From Streptomyces griseoluteus (GTDB taxonomy: Bacteria; Actinomycetota; Actinomycetes; Streptomycetales; Streptomycetaceae), in contig JOBE01000026.1 in the NCBI GenBank assembly GCA_000717735.1, positions 29,361-93,360 of the forward strand: a stretch of DNA of 64,000 nt. Reading direction: 5' to 3'. A program made the translations under genes and the position numbers. Shown piece after piece: positions 13,288 to 20,890 of this stretch. The notes below the pieces were generated by a model that made no database searches, was not told where the DNA came from, and was given only the letters and a program-made list of their open reading frames with translations. Positions within the stretch are counted from its first letter, which is position 1. Every line of letters starts with the position of its first letter.

Positions 13288-13328
13288 CCGCCGGCGGCCG
13301 TCGCCCGAGGGCGAACGGCGGCCGGCGG
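13288..13328 (-). terminator. Hairpin after the distal tail gene
   Basis: A long, nearly perfect G+C-only stem-loop lies between the distal-tail gene (ends 13353) and the first fibre gene (starts 13193). It has no clear T-run in the direction of transcription, so partial termination or an mRNA 3'-end stabiliser is more likely than complete stop. It would lower fibre expression relative to tail genes. Confidence 0.45.
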
Positions 13329-13352
13329 CGGACGCCTGGCGCGTCCTGGGGG

Positions 13353-14276
13353 TCACCACTCGGCGCTGCGCCAGCGCACGGTCATCAGCGCGGCCTCGGT
13401 GCCCGATTCCGGCCGGAAGGACAGGTCGGTGCGACCGGGGTCGAGCACGAACAGCTCCTCCGGGGTGGAGTCGGCCATCGCGGTGTGGAGGCGGGAGGCG
13501 GAGTTGTTGAGCATGACCGTGCCCGCGCGGGTGTCGACGGTGAGTTCGTCGCCGGCGGTCAGGTCGATCGCGTACCGCAGCCGGCGCCTGCTGATCCGCT
13601 CGGTGACGGTCGGCATGGAGCACGGGCCGCGGAAGACGATGACCGGGTGGACCGGCGCCGAACCGGTGTTCTCGACGACGGCGTCACCGGTGCTCTTGGC
13701 CTGGCCCCAGGAGAGCGGCCAGGTCAGCGGCCAGGTGAGCCCCGACTCCGGCTGCGGGGGAGTGGTCGTGGCGGTCTGCTCGTTGACGACGTACCTGCGC
13801 GGGTCGGCGGCCAGCCACTGGACCGACATGCGGGAGCTGCCCTGGGTGGCGAAGCCCTGGTCGGCCGGGACCACGCGCTGCGCGATCCGGGCGCGGACGG
13901 TGAGCAGCTCGCCGTGCAGCCGGACGGTGAGCCACCGCTCCTCGTCGAGGAGGGCGAGCGACTGCCGCAGGGCGCGGACGGCCGCCGCGGTGCCGCCGTA
14001 CTCGGGCATCAGCACGATCGTGCCGCCGACCTTGCGCGGCTTGGCGTACCGGGCGCCCGGCCAGGCGCCGTGGGAGGTGGGGCGGTCGGCGTCCGAGGAG
14101 TCGTACTCGGGCAGGTCCTCCCAGCCCGACAGGCCGGACTTGTCGACGGCGAAGGGGGTGCCGGGGCCTATGAGGAGTCCGGCCCACTGCATCTGCCCGT
14201 CCTGGGTGATGAGCGAGCCGGGCGCGAGGTCGGCGGTGTAGGAGTTTCCGGCGTACGGGGTCGTGGTCTCGGCCAT
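13353..14276 (-). CDS. Distal tail protein (Dit-like)
   Basis: 307 residues. The N-terminus (MAETTTPYAGNSYTADLAPGSLITQDGQMQWAG), the ARYAKPRKVGGTIVLMPEYGG segment and a later galectin-like beta domain match the pattern of actinophage phage-tail-domain proteins that form the distal ring joining tail tube to tip. It follows the tape-measure genes, the canonical siphophage position for Dit. Ribosome binding site GAGGTGACGG. Confidence 0.65.
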   Translation of the reverse strand: MAETTTPYAGNSYTADLAPGSLITQDGQMQWAGLLIGPGTPFAVDKSGLSGWEDLPEYDSSDADRPTSHGAWPGARYAKPRKVGGTIVLMPEYGGTAAAVRALRQSLALLDEERWLTVRLHGELLTVRARIAQRVVPADQGFATQGSSRMSVQWLAADPRRYVVNEQTATTTPPQPESGLTWPLTWPLSWGQAKSTGDAVVENTGSAPVHPVIVFRGPCSMPTVTERISRRRLRYAIDLTAGDELTVDTRAGTVMLNNSASRLHTAMADSTPEELFVLDPGRTDLSFRPESGTEAALMTVRWRSAEW

Positions 14277-14310
14277 GGGGCCGTCACCTCACTTGGGATG
14301 GGGTCGGAGG

Positions 14311-14400
14311 TTGGCGGTCAGCGGGGGCCGGCGACGGCCGGCGGTCAGCGGCGGACGGCCGGCGCTTCGCGGTCGGCCGCGGCCGGCGGTCAGCGGTGGG
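14311..14400. repeat. GGCGGTCAGCGG tandem-like repeat
   Basis: The 12-mer GGCGGTCAGCGG occurs three times at about 14313, 14340 and 14385, embedded in CCGGC-rich sequence between the distal-tail gene and the second tape-measure gene. The last copy contains the stop codon of the tape-measure gene. It may be a recombination scar or simple G+C-rich expansion. Confidence 0.5.
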
Positions 14401-15646
14401 CGGTCGCGAGGAAGAGCAGGTCCTCGGCGGTCGACCGGGGACCTGCGCCGGGCTCCTCGTGGAACTCCCGGATGCGGTGCGGCCGCGGCAGCGGCTCGGT
14501 GAGGGCCGGGACGCGGCGGTTCTCCAGCTGGGAGAGCGAGTCGATGCGGTAGTCGTCCGCGGTGCCCGGGGAGACGATGCCGCCCTCGGCGAGCATGGGG
14601 AGCTTGTCGAGTTCGACGCCGAACTTCTTGCCGGTGAGGGGGATCTCGAAGCTGAGCTTGTTGAGCCCGTCGATGATCCAGTTGGCGAAGGCGATGAGAC
14701 CGTTGATCGGCCCCTTGACGACCCCGAGCACGGCGCTCAGCGCGCCCTTGATCAGGTCGCCGATGCCGCGCAGCGACTTGCTCACCGCGTCCTTGGCGGT
14801 CCGGAAGAAGCCGGGGATCTTGTCGGTGATCCAGTCGACGACCGGCCGTACGGCGTTCTTGATGCCGCCGATCGTGCGGGAGGCGATGCCGCGCAGGGCG
14901 TTGCTGGCCGAGCGGACGGCGGAACCGATCTTGGAGATCCCGCCGATGGCCGATCCGACGATCCTGAGCGCGGTCTTGAAGACGGTCAGGTACGCCTTGA
15001 CGTACGTGCCGATGGCCGTGCCGAGGAGCTTCATGAACGGCTGGATGAACTTCCAGACCGCCTGGAAGCCCTTCAGGGCCTGCTGGAAGACCTGCCTGAT
15101 GATCCGCTGGCCGGTCTCGGAGTTGACGGCCAGTTCGATGAGGTACGCGGCGACGGGCACGATCAGGCCGACGAGGAAGCCGAGCGGGTTGGCCCGCATG
15201 GCGACGTTGATGCCTGTCATGGCGATTGACGCGATGGTCATGACGGTGCCGAAGGTGCCCATCATCGTCGAGATGACGTCCGTGACGGGCAGCAGCGGCA
15301 GGAGGAGACCGAGGACGACCCCGGCGCCGGTCCCGATCCTGCGGGCGGCGGTGCGGGCCTTGCCTGCGGCGGCGCCGATCCGCTTGACACCCGCGGGGGC
15401 GGTGGAGCGGCGGATCTTGGTCATGGCGGTGGCGGCGCCGGAGGCGTTCTGACCGAGGGTGCGGAGGGGGGTTCCGGCGTTACGGACGGCGCCGGCGAGG
15501 GCGGCGGCACCGCCCGCCGCGCGCTGGACGCCCTGCCGGAGGTTCTTCAGGGAGCCGCTCGCCCCGATCAGCCCCTGCCGCAGGTTGCGCATCGGCGCGA
15601 CGGCCACGCGGAAGTTGGGCGCGATACGCAGGGCTACGGCACTCAT
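14390..15646 (-). CDS. Short tape measure protein 2
   Basis: 418 residues. A basic, helical N-terminus is followed by strong hydrophobic stretches (GAGVVLGLLLPLLPVTDVI at ~105-125 and NPLGFLVGLIVPVAAYLIELA at ~160), then repeated W-x-F/I-rich helical segments (GFQAVWKFIQPFMKLLG, VVDWITDKIPGFFRTAKDA). It ends in PMLAEGGIVSPGT, a motif found near the C-terminus of many siphophage tape measures. Its ATG overlaps the stop of the upstream tape-measure gene by 4 bases. At ~420 residues it is short for the family. It sets tail length and sits inside the tube. Confidence 0.75.
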   Translation of the reverse strand: MSAVALRIAPNFRVAVAPMRNLRQGLIGASGSLKNLRQGVQRAAGGAAALAGAVRNAGTPLRTLGQNASGAATAMTKIRRSTAPAGVKRIGAAAGKARTAARRIGTGAGVVLGLLLPLLPVTDVISTMMGTFGTVMTIASIAMTGINVAMRANPLGFLVGLIVPVAAYLIELAVNSETGQRIIRQVFQQALKGFQAVWKFIQPFMKLLGTAIGTYVKAYLTVFKTALRIVGSAIGGISKIGSAVRSASNALRGIASRTIGGIKNAVRPVVDWITDKIPGFFRTAKDAVSKSLRGIGDLIKGALSAVLGVVKGPINGLIAFANWIIDGLNKLSFEIPLTGKKFGVELDKLPMLAEGGIVSPGTADDYRIDSLSQLENRRVPALTEPLPRPHRIREFHEEPGAGPRSTAEDLLFLATAHR

Positions 15647-16854
15647 GCCCTGGCTCCACGCGCCTTCACGAGGTACATGAGCGCCGCGGCGGTGGTGTGC
15701 GGGTCACTGTTGCGGGCCGCGTGGTAGTGCTCGATGTGCAGCCCGGTGCCCGTGCCCGCGCCCTGGTGGCCGCCCTGCGCCAGGCGGGCGCGGCGGGCGG
15801 TGGTGGCGAGCAGCCGGTCCAGCTTGGAGAGCGGGAGGACGGCCTCGGCCTCGCCGGCCTCGGCGAGGATCGCCGGGACACCGCCGGTGCGCGGCATGAC
15901 GACACCGCCGGTGGCGAGCATGGGGATGGTCGGCAGGTTGACGCCGAAGGTCTTGCCGCCGACGACCGGGACCCAGCCGGGGACGCTGACCTTGACGCGG
16001 TTGAGGCTGCCGATCATCGAGTTGATGAGGCTGATGACGGCGTTGATGGGGCCCTTGACGCCGTTCTTGATGCCGTCGAACGCCCGGGACGCGATGTCCT
16101 TGAGGCCGTTCCAGATGGACGACATCTTGTCCTTGACGGCGCTGAAGGCCTTCGGGATGGCGCTCTTGATCCAGTTGACCACCGGCGTGATGACGGCCTT
16201 GATGCCGTTCCACACCGAGCTGATGACGCTCTTGATGGCCTTCATCACCGTGGTGATGACCGTCTTCCAGATCTTCACGTACGTCTTGATGACGGTCGCG
16301 ACGGCCTTGACGACGGTGGAGATGGCCTTCTTGATGCCGTTCCAGACCGACTTGATCAGGCTGCCGGCCTTCTTCATGATCGGCCCGATGGCCTTCATGA
16401 CCGAGCTGATCACGGTCTTGATGGCGCTGAACGCCTTCTTCAGGACCGTCTGCATCGTCTTCGAGCGAAGCGCCATGTCGACGATCGTCTCGATGAGCGG
16501 CATGAAGAGTTCGAGCAGGCGGACCAGGAAGTTGCCCTTCATGGACTTGTTGAGCTTGTCCTGGCCCTTGGCCGCCTTGCCGGCGCCGGACTCGTACTTG
16601 GAGAGCTTGCCGCCGGCCGACTGAGCGGTGTCGCCGGCCTTCTTCATGGCGCGCTCGGCCTGGTCCGAGGCGGTCTTCAGGTTCTTGAGCTGGGTGGTGG
16701 AGCCCTGGGCGTTGGTACGGAGCGTCTTGAGCTGCCCGGACGCGGACTTGCCGGCGTCGCCGACCTTCTTGATCGAGGTGCCGGCGCCGGATGCCTGGGT
16801 CTTGAGGGCACGCAGGGAGTCGGACGACTTCTTGAGGGAACTGACGAGAGACAT
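15643..16854 (-). CDS. Short tape measure protein 1
   Basis: 403 residues behind the strongest ribosome binding site of the island (AAAGGAGGTAACCC). Residues 1-100 are a charged coiled coil. The middle is a run of amphipathic helices with a periodic K-x-V/I-W pattern (SVWNGIKKAISTVVKAVATV, SSVWNGIKAVITPVVNWIKS, SSIWNGLKDIASRAF), diagnostic of tape measures. It ends with PTIPMLATGGVVMPRTGG, matching paralogue 2. The two genes overlap by ATGA and are clearly related, which suggests duplication or a split tape measure. Confidence 0.8.
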   Translation of the reverse strand: MSLVSSLKKSSDSLRALKTQASGAGTSIKKVGDAGKSASGQLKTLRTNAQGSTTQLKNLKTASDQAERAMKKAGDTAQSAGGKLSKYESGAGKAAKGQDKLNKSMKGNFLVRLLELFMPLIETIVDMALRSKTMQTVLKKAFSAIKTVISSVMKAIGPIMKKAGSLIKSVWNGIKKAISTVVKAVATVIKTYVKIWKTVITTVMKAIKSVISSVWNGIKAVITPVVNWIKSAIPKAFSAVKDKMSSIWNGLKDIASRAFDGIKNGVKGPINAVISLINSMIGSLNRVKVSVPGWVPVVGGKTFGVNLPTIPMLATGGVVMPRTGGVPAILAEAGEAEAVLPLSKLDRLLATTARRARLAQGGHQGAGTGTGLHIEHYHAARNSDPHTTAAALMYLVKARGARA

Positions 16855-16883
16855 GGGTTACCTCCTTTCGGGGTGGGTGGGGA

Positions 16884-17837
16884 TCAGGCGAGGGCCCTGG
16901 CGGCGAGAAGGGCCTCATCCTTGAGCTTCTGGAACGACGCCTTCAGCTCGTCGACGGTCCTGCCGAGGTTTCGGGTCTCGGTTCGGGTCGTCTGGAGGTC
17001 CTGGGGGATCTTGCCGGGCTTGAAGTCCTCCATGGCCTTCTTGAGGTCCTCGGCCTTCGTGGCCATCGTCCCGACGTCCGAGATGGTGATCCTGTCGAGA
17101 GCGTCGGCGATGGCCTCGATCCCCTTGGCCGAGTTCTTGATCGCGCGGGCCGAAGGCATCTTGTTGAACTTGGTGCGGAACCCCCCGACCTTGCGGTTGA
17201 AGACCGTGATCTTCTCGGTCAGCTTCTCGAGTTCCTCGCGGACGCCTCGGAGGCTGTCCGCGGTCGGGATGGCGCCGATTCCGCCGCCGTTGAAGACCCT
17301 GGTCTCGCGGTCGTTGATGGCCTGGACGTCCTGACGGCTCCATGTGCCGCCCTCGTTACGGGCGTACGCCTGTCCGCCGAAGATCTTCGACTGGAGGAGG
17401 CGGGACCAGTCGGTGAACTTGGAGACGAGGAGGAGGCCGATGGCCGGGATGGCGAGGCCCAGGAAGGCGGCGATGAAGTAGGTCCACCAGTTGCCCTTCC
17501 CCTCGTAGATCTTCTCGACGCCGGCCGCCACGCCGTCGAGACCAGCGGCTTCGAGCCACTCCGTCAGAGGGGCCTTCACGACCTCCTCGTGGATGTCGGT
17601 GATCTGCTTGATGAACGGCGCCGCGTTCTCCTCCGTGAGGATCTTGGGTGGATCGCCGATGAGGGATTTCTTGAGCTTGGAGACCATTGCGCTGCCGTCT
17701 TCGACGAACGGATTCTTCTCCTTGGTCTCGTCATCCTTGTTTTCGACCATGTACTTGACCTCGTGGTTGGCCTCATCGACGAGGGCCTTCTTGAGGTCGG
17801 CGATCTCGGTGGAGAGCTCGTCGGTGGTTTTTGCCAT
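16884..17837 (-). CDS. Coiled-coil membrane protein upstream of the tape measures
   Basis: 317 residues: an acidic and basic helical N-terminus, one clear membrane segment (TYFIAAFLGLAIPAIGLLLV, ~140-160), then a long C-terminal coiled coil (REELEKLTEKITVFNRKV; AEDLKKAMEDF; TVDELKASFQKLKDEALL). Third positions contain more A/T codons (AAA, GAT, GAA, AAT, CCA) than neighbours. It could be a detached N-terminal part of the tape measure or a tail-tip membrane-insertion protein. No family is recognised. Confidence 0.6.
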   Translation of the reverse strand: MAKTTDELSTEIADLKKALVDEANHEVKYMVENKDDETKEKNPFVEDGSAMVSKLKKSLIGDPPKILTEENAAPFIKQITDIHEEVVKAPLTEWLEAAGLDGVAAGVEKIYEGKGNWWTYFIAAFLGLAIPAIGLLLVSKFTDWSRLLQSKIFGGQAYARNEGGTWSRQDVQAINDRETRVFNGGGIGAIPTADSLRGVREELEKLTEKITVFNRKVGGFRTKFNKMPSARAIKNSAKGIEAIADALDRITISDVGTMATKAEDLKKAMEDFKPGKIPQDLQTTRTETRNLGRTVDELKASFQKLKDEALLAARALA

Positions 17838-17875
17838 GAGTTACTCCGCTTCCGGCCGGTGTCGGCCAAGCGCCG

Positions 17876-17909
17876 AAAAGCCCCTGCCGCACAACCTCGG
17901 CAAGGGCTT
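17876..17909 (-). terminator. Intrinsic terminator upstream of the coiled-coil gene
   Basis: On the minus strand a 12-bp stem with one mismatch (17878-17889 with 17898-17909) is followed by TTTT. It lies between the 70-residue gene (ends 17934) and the coiled-coil membrane gene (starts 17837). It should reduce readthrough into the tape-measure segment, so that segment may have its own promoter or an antitermination step. Confidence 0.6.
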
Positions 17910-17933
17910 GTTCGTCTGGGGCAGCGGGTGGGG

Positions 17934-18146
17934 CTAGGCGTCCTCTTCCCGGCGGGTTCCGCGGCGTGTCGTCGCGAGGGCGTCGTTCCAGCCGGCCGCG
18001 TACGCGACGGTCTCGCAGCGGGAGACCTCGGCGTACAGCGTGCCGAGCAACGCTCTCTTGTCGAGGGCGACGGGTCCGTCGAGGAGCTGGCGGAGGCGGT
18101 CCTGGAGCGGGATGTGCGGTCGCGATGCCTCGGCCTGCTGAGTCAT
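17934..18146 (-). CDS. Small protein with an ETxAxxxGWxxAL motif
   Basis: 70 residues from the ATG at 18146 (GGAAGG upstream). The segment VSRCETVAYAAGWNDALATTRR closely matches VDRRETTAFTSGWAEAVSDE in the divergently transcribed gene at 18452, so the two share a small domain of unknown function. A terminator follows it. It might be a structural accessory or a regulator; nothing decides between these. Confidence 0.55.
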   Translation of the reverse strand: MTQQAEASRPHIPLQDRLRQLLDGPVALDKRALLGTLYAEVSRCETVAYAAGWNDALATTRRGTRREEDA

Positions 18147-18219
18147 GGACGCCTGCCTTCCGGTTGCTTGCCCGTGCGTGTGTGGCGGCGCCGCGGAGTG
18201 AGGAGCGGGGGCACCACGT

Positions 18220-18345
18220 GTTCGAACTGCTGTGCGAACAGAGTGTGGAACACCTGTTCGGTGTTTGTCGAGCGGGAAACCTCTGACGGTGTGTCTTCTG
18301 GCTGAATTCCCGAACGTGTTGGCGGCTGATCGGAGCTTCTGTTCG
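18220..18345. promoter_or_regulatory. LexA-like box and CGAAC/GTTCG half-sites
   Basis: The 305-base gap between the divergent genes at 18146 (minus) and 18452 (plus) contains GGAACACCTGTTCG (18247-18260), which fits the core GAAC-N4-GTTC of actinobacterial LexA boxes. It also contains GTTCGAAC at 18220, GCGAAC at 18234, CGAAC at 18311 and GTTCG at 18341. Five sites of this type in 126 bases is more than expected by chance, but binding is unproven. Confidence 0.4.
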
Positions 18346-18451
18346 ACCGGGTAACCTGGAGGACGCGTTCCTCGGGCCCGACCATGCCGGAGGGGCGAGG
18401 GGCGCGAGGGGCGCGCGGGGACCCCAGGGGGCTGGAAGGCAGTACTGACGC

Positions 18452-19261
18452 ATGGACACGGAGCCGGGAGCGAACCCACGGGAGCGCGTTGTCGACTGGC
18501 TCGCCACCCACCCCGATCTGCCCCACCTCTTCGCCCGACTCTCCGAGCTCGTGCACGTCCACGGGCACGCCCCCGAGGACCTCGTCGTGATCCCCCGGAG
18601 CGAGGTGGACCGTCGCGAGACGACCGCCTTCACCTCCGGCTGGGCCGAGGCCGTGTCGGACGAACTCCCGCGCATACGGCGGGAGTACGAGAAGCGCGTC
18701 GCGGACGCCTACGCGCAGGGCCAGGGTGACGCGCGTGGAATCCGCCGCCCCCAGCGCCGCATGGACGGCGGCCAGGACGGCGCCCGGGTCATCACGCTGC
18801 CCTTCGCCCGTCTCCTCGAACCGCCGGCCGCGGTCGTCGAGGCCGAGGAGCGCGTACGCAGGGAACGCGAGCTGTTCGAACAGCGGCCCGAACCCGAGCG
18901 GGAGCCCGAGCCGGCCGCTCCCGCCTCCGTACCGGACTCCGAACCCGAGCCCGCGCACCAGAGGGAACCCGGGCCGGAGCCGGAGCCCGACGTCCTCGTC
19001 ACCGCACAGGAGAGCCGTACCCGCAGGAACGCCCAGCCGGTACGGAAGGTCGTCCGCGGCAAGGGCGGACGCCCGATCGTCCCGCCGCTGGCCGGCGTAC
19101 CCGCGCAGGCCACGACCGGTAGCGAGCGCCGGGCCGCCGAGTCCGCCGGAGCGGAGACGCGCGCGGGTCAGCCGCGCCGGCTCTCCGAACGGGCCAGGGC
19201 CCTGGAGCAGGAGCTGACCTCCGAGCGAGCACAGGAAGCGCCCCCGGAGTCCGCTCCCTGA
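18452..19261 (+). CDS. Uncharacterised Glu/Pro-rich protein, opposite strand
   Basis: 269 residues, the only plus-strand gene inside the tail operon span. Residues ~1-95 contain a helical domain with VDRRETTAFTSGWAEAV, shared with the 70-residue gene transcribed away from it. Residues ~130-185 are a low-complexity Glu-Pro segment (PEPEREPEPAAP and similar). The C-terminus is basic then helical. No signal peptide or membrane segment. It may be a regulator or a cytoplasmic partner of the tail genes. Family not recognised. Confidence 0.55.
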   Translation: MDTEPGANPRERVVDWLATHPDLPHLFARLSELVHVHGHAPEDLVVIPRSEVDRRETTAFTSGWAEAVSDELPRIRREYEKRVADAYAQGQGDARGIRRPQRRMDGGQDGARVITLPFARLLEPPAAVVEAEERVRRERELFEQRPEPEREPEPAAPASVPDSEPEPAHQREPGPEPEPDVLVTAQESRTRRNAQPVRKVVRGKGGRPIVPPLAGVPAQATTGSERRAAESAGAETRAGQPRRLSERARALEQELTSERAQEAPPESAP

Positions 19262-19280
19262 CGGGAACGGGCTCCGGGGG
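19241..19280 (+). terminator. Hairpin at the end of the Glu/Pro-rich gene
   Basis: A 9-bp perfect stem (19241-19249 with 19272-19280) spans the stop codon of the plus-strand gene at 18452-19261, in the 43-base gap before the convergent chaperone gene. The loop is long (22 bases) and no T-run follows, so it is a weak candidate. Confidence 0.35.
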
Positions 19281-19304
19281 CCGCGGGGGTGTGGTTCGCC
19301 GGCT

Positions 19305-19739
19305 TCAGCCGAAGAACCGGGCGAGCTGTCCGGGGGAGATCTCGGGGGTCTCCGCCTCGGTGGAGCTCCCGCCCTGTCCTGCGGCCTGCGCGTCGTCGTC
19401 CTCGTCCTCGGCCTTGACGCCCGGACGGGGCACGGGCGTCGGCGGATCGGGCTGGTCGCCGTCCTCGGACGCGTTGACGCACTGGAACATCCAGTTCGCT
19501 ACGGCCAGATGATCCACCGTCGCCGCGAGCAGGTGATCGGTGACCGACCACTCGGCGGCCTCGCCGTGGAGCTCGCGCTGCAGGGCGCTGTCCCGCGGCA
19601 GATGCTTGATCAGTGCCAGGACGCGCCTGCTGGAGAGCTCCTCGCGGTGCCAGTCGAGGATGTCGACCCCGTAGTAGCGGATGAAGTCAGCCTCAAGGGC
19701 CTCGGCGTGTTCTTCGACGAACTCGACGAGGCTCAGTCT
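19305..19739 (-). CDS. Tail assembly chaperone, frameshift extension (gpT part)
   Basis: 144 codons in the -1 frame relative to the preceding chaperone gene. After the slip site it reads LSLVEFVEEHAEALEADFIR, then DILDWHREELSSRRVLALIK, and ends in an acidic low-complexity tail. There is no ATG or GTG until 19517, well inside the conserved part, so normal expression requires ribosomal slippage from the upstream gene. This gives a fusion of about 239 residues. The HLPRDSA segment is typical of actinophage chaperone extensions. It chaperones tape measure and tail-tube assembly and is not in the final particle. Confidence 0.7.
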   Translation of the reverse strand, partial: RLSLVEFVEEHAEALEADFIRYYGVDILDWHREELSSRRVLALIKHLPRDSALQRELHGEAAEWSVTDHLLAATVDHLAVANWMFQCVNASEDGDQPDPPTPVPRPGVKAEDEDDDAQAAGQGGSSTEAETPEISPGQLARFFG

Positions 19740-20023
19740 TCCCCCAGGCCGAGCCCGGTCTCCTTGCCGTAGGCCTCCAAGATGGCGGCGATGTCCTGCA
19801 TGGTCACGTCGTGCTGCTCGAAGCGGTTGAACTGCTCCTCACCCATCAGGAGTGCGAGCAGGCCGTCCACGTCGTTGTCGTCGAGCTTGCGCAGCCCCTT
19901 GGCGGTGGCGCGGCTCAGCTCCGTCGGAAGGGTGTAGGACTCGCCGTCCAGCTCGAAGGACCACTTGCGGCCGTGGGCCTCCTGGCGCTGGGCGCGGGCG
20001 GCGTTGACGTCGAAACGGGCCAT
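19733..20023 (-). CDS. Tail assembly chaperone (gpG-like)
   Basis: 96 residues, starting MARFDVNAARAQRQEAHG, with the WSFELDGESYTLPTELSRAT pattern typical of small phage tail assembly chaperones. It lies between the major tail protein and the tape-measure region, the canonical siphophage position. Its last codons contain a run of five G immediately followed by AA, then the stop 4 bases later, placing a slippery sequence exactly where the -1 product must begin. Confidence 0.75.
   Translation of the reverse strand: MARFDVNAARAQRQEAHGRKWSFELDGESYTLPTELSRATAKGLRKLDDNDVDGLLALLMGEEQFNRFEQHDVTMQDIAAILEAYGKETGLGLGED
19739..19745 (-). other. Predicted -1 ribosomal frameshift site
   Basis: In the gpG reading frame the codons are CTG GGG GAA GAC TGA. 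The heptamer G-GGG-GAA lets the P-site tRNA re-pair on GGG after a -1 slip, just before the stop at 19733-19735. The -1 frame then stays open for 144 codons with no start codon of its own near the junction. The A-site re-pairing (GAA to GGA) is imperfect. Confidence 0.65.
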
Positions 20024-20079
20024 GGTGATGCGTACTCCTTGATTCGGGTGACGGGAAGGAAGAAGGAGGAGGAGAGGGT

Positions 20080-20110
20080 GGGGCGGGACGGCGGTCGGCC
20101 GTCCCGCCCC
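20080..20110 (-). terminator. Hairpin after the major tail gene
   Basis: A perfect 13-bp G+C stem (20080-20092 with 20098-20110) with a 5-base loop lies in the gap between the major tail protein and the chaperone gene. It has no T-run. Such hairpins commonly leave the abundant tail-tube mRNA protected while reducing downstream transcripts, which fits the stoichiometry needed. Confidence 0.55.
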
Positions 20111-20123
20111 GGGTGGAGAGGGA

Positions 20124-20735
20124 TCAGACGGCCGCGCCGTACTGGCTGTCCTTCATGAGGAAGGTCGCCAGCGGCTTGCCGTCACCCTGCGACATGGCCG
20201 TGAAGGTCACGCCCAGCTGGGACGCGGCCTTGCGGGCCAGCTTGATGTCGTCGGACGCGGTGACCTGGCCGCGCGGGATGATGAAGCGGTACGTGACCGC
20301 GGTGGTGCCACCGGCCTTGACGTCGGTGAACTCCAGGCCGAGGGCCCGCACGTCCGCGTACGGACGCTCGGCGATCTCGTACTTGAAGGTGTCCGTGGCC
20401 GCGGCCGGCTCGGCCTCGACCTGGCCGCCGCCCATGAAGAACGGCAGCGTCAGCTCGTTGAACTGGAGCATGGAGAACTTCAGCGAGAGGTCACGGCTGG
20501 AGTAGATGAAGTGCACCGGGGAGACCGACTGCCACGAGTCGATCGGCTCCAGCTTGTCCTTCTTGGCGAAGGTCACGCCGTCGCCGGTCGTGAAGCCGAG
20601 GTCCTTCCAGCCCGCGCCGGTCCAGTCGGCCGCCGCGTCGGCGCCGAAGGTGGCCGGGGCGGAGGCACCGGCGGCAGCCACGTAGAGCTTGCCGCTGCCG
20701 GCGACGCGGATCTCGGAAGAGTTGTTTCCTGCCAT
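20124..20735 (-). CDS. Major tail (tube) protein
   Basis: 203 residues from the ATG at 20735 with AAGGAGAAAT upstream. N-terminus MAGNNSSEIRVAGSGKLYVA, followed by the WKDLGFTTGDGVTFAKK block seen in actinophage tail-tube proteins. The protein is beta-rich with no membrane segment. It lies just before the chaperone pair, as tube genes do, with strong hairpins on both sides. It would polymerise into the hollow tail tube around the tape measure. Confidence 0.75.
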   Translation of the reverse strand: MAGNNSSEIRVAGSGKLYVAAAGASAPATFGADAAADWTGAGWKDLGFTTGDGVTFAKKDKLEPIDSWQSVSPVHFIYSSRDLSLKFSMLQFNELTLPFFMGGGQVEAEPAAATDTFKYEIAERPYADVRALGLEFTDVKAGGTTAVTYRFIIPRGQVTASDDIKLARKAASQLGVTFTAMSQGDGKPLATFLMKDSQYGAAV

Positions 20736-20798
20736 GGTGGATTTCTCCTTGTGATGGGGTGGGGGCGCCGCCCCGGGCGTGGGACCCGGGTACGGCAA

Positions 20799-20822
20799 AG
20801 GCCCCGCCGGACGGCGAGGCCT
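20799..20822 (-). terminator. Hairpin between tail terminator and tube genes
   Basis: A GGCC-rich stem (about 20799-20809 with 20812-20822, one mismatch) on the minus strand is followed by TTT. It lies in the 155-base gap between the 136-residue gene and the major tail gene, so it may attenuate readthrough. A separate promoter for the tube gene in this gap is possible but not identified. Confidence 0.4.
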
Positions 20823-20890
20823 GGTCTGTGGGACCGAGCGGGGTCCGAAGAGCGCTCGGAGGGCGTCGGGTAGACGCCGCGGAGGGGCGT

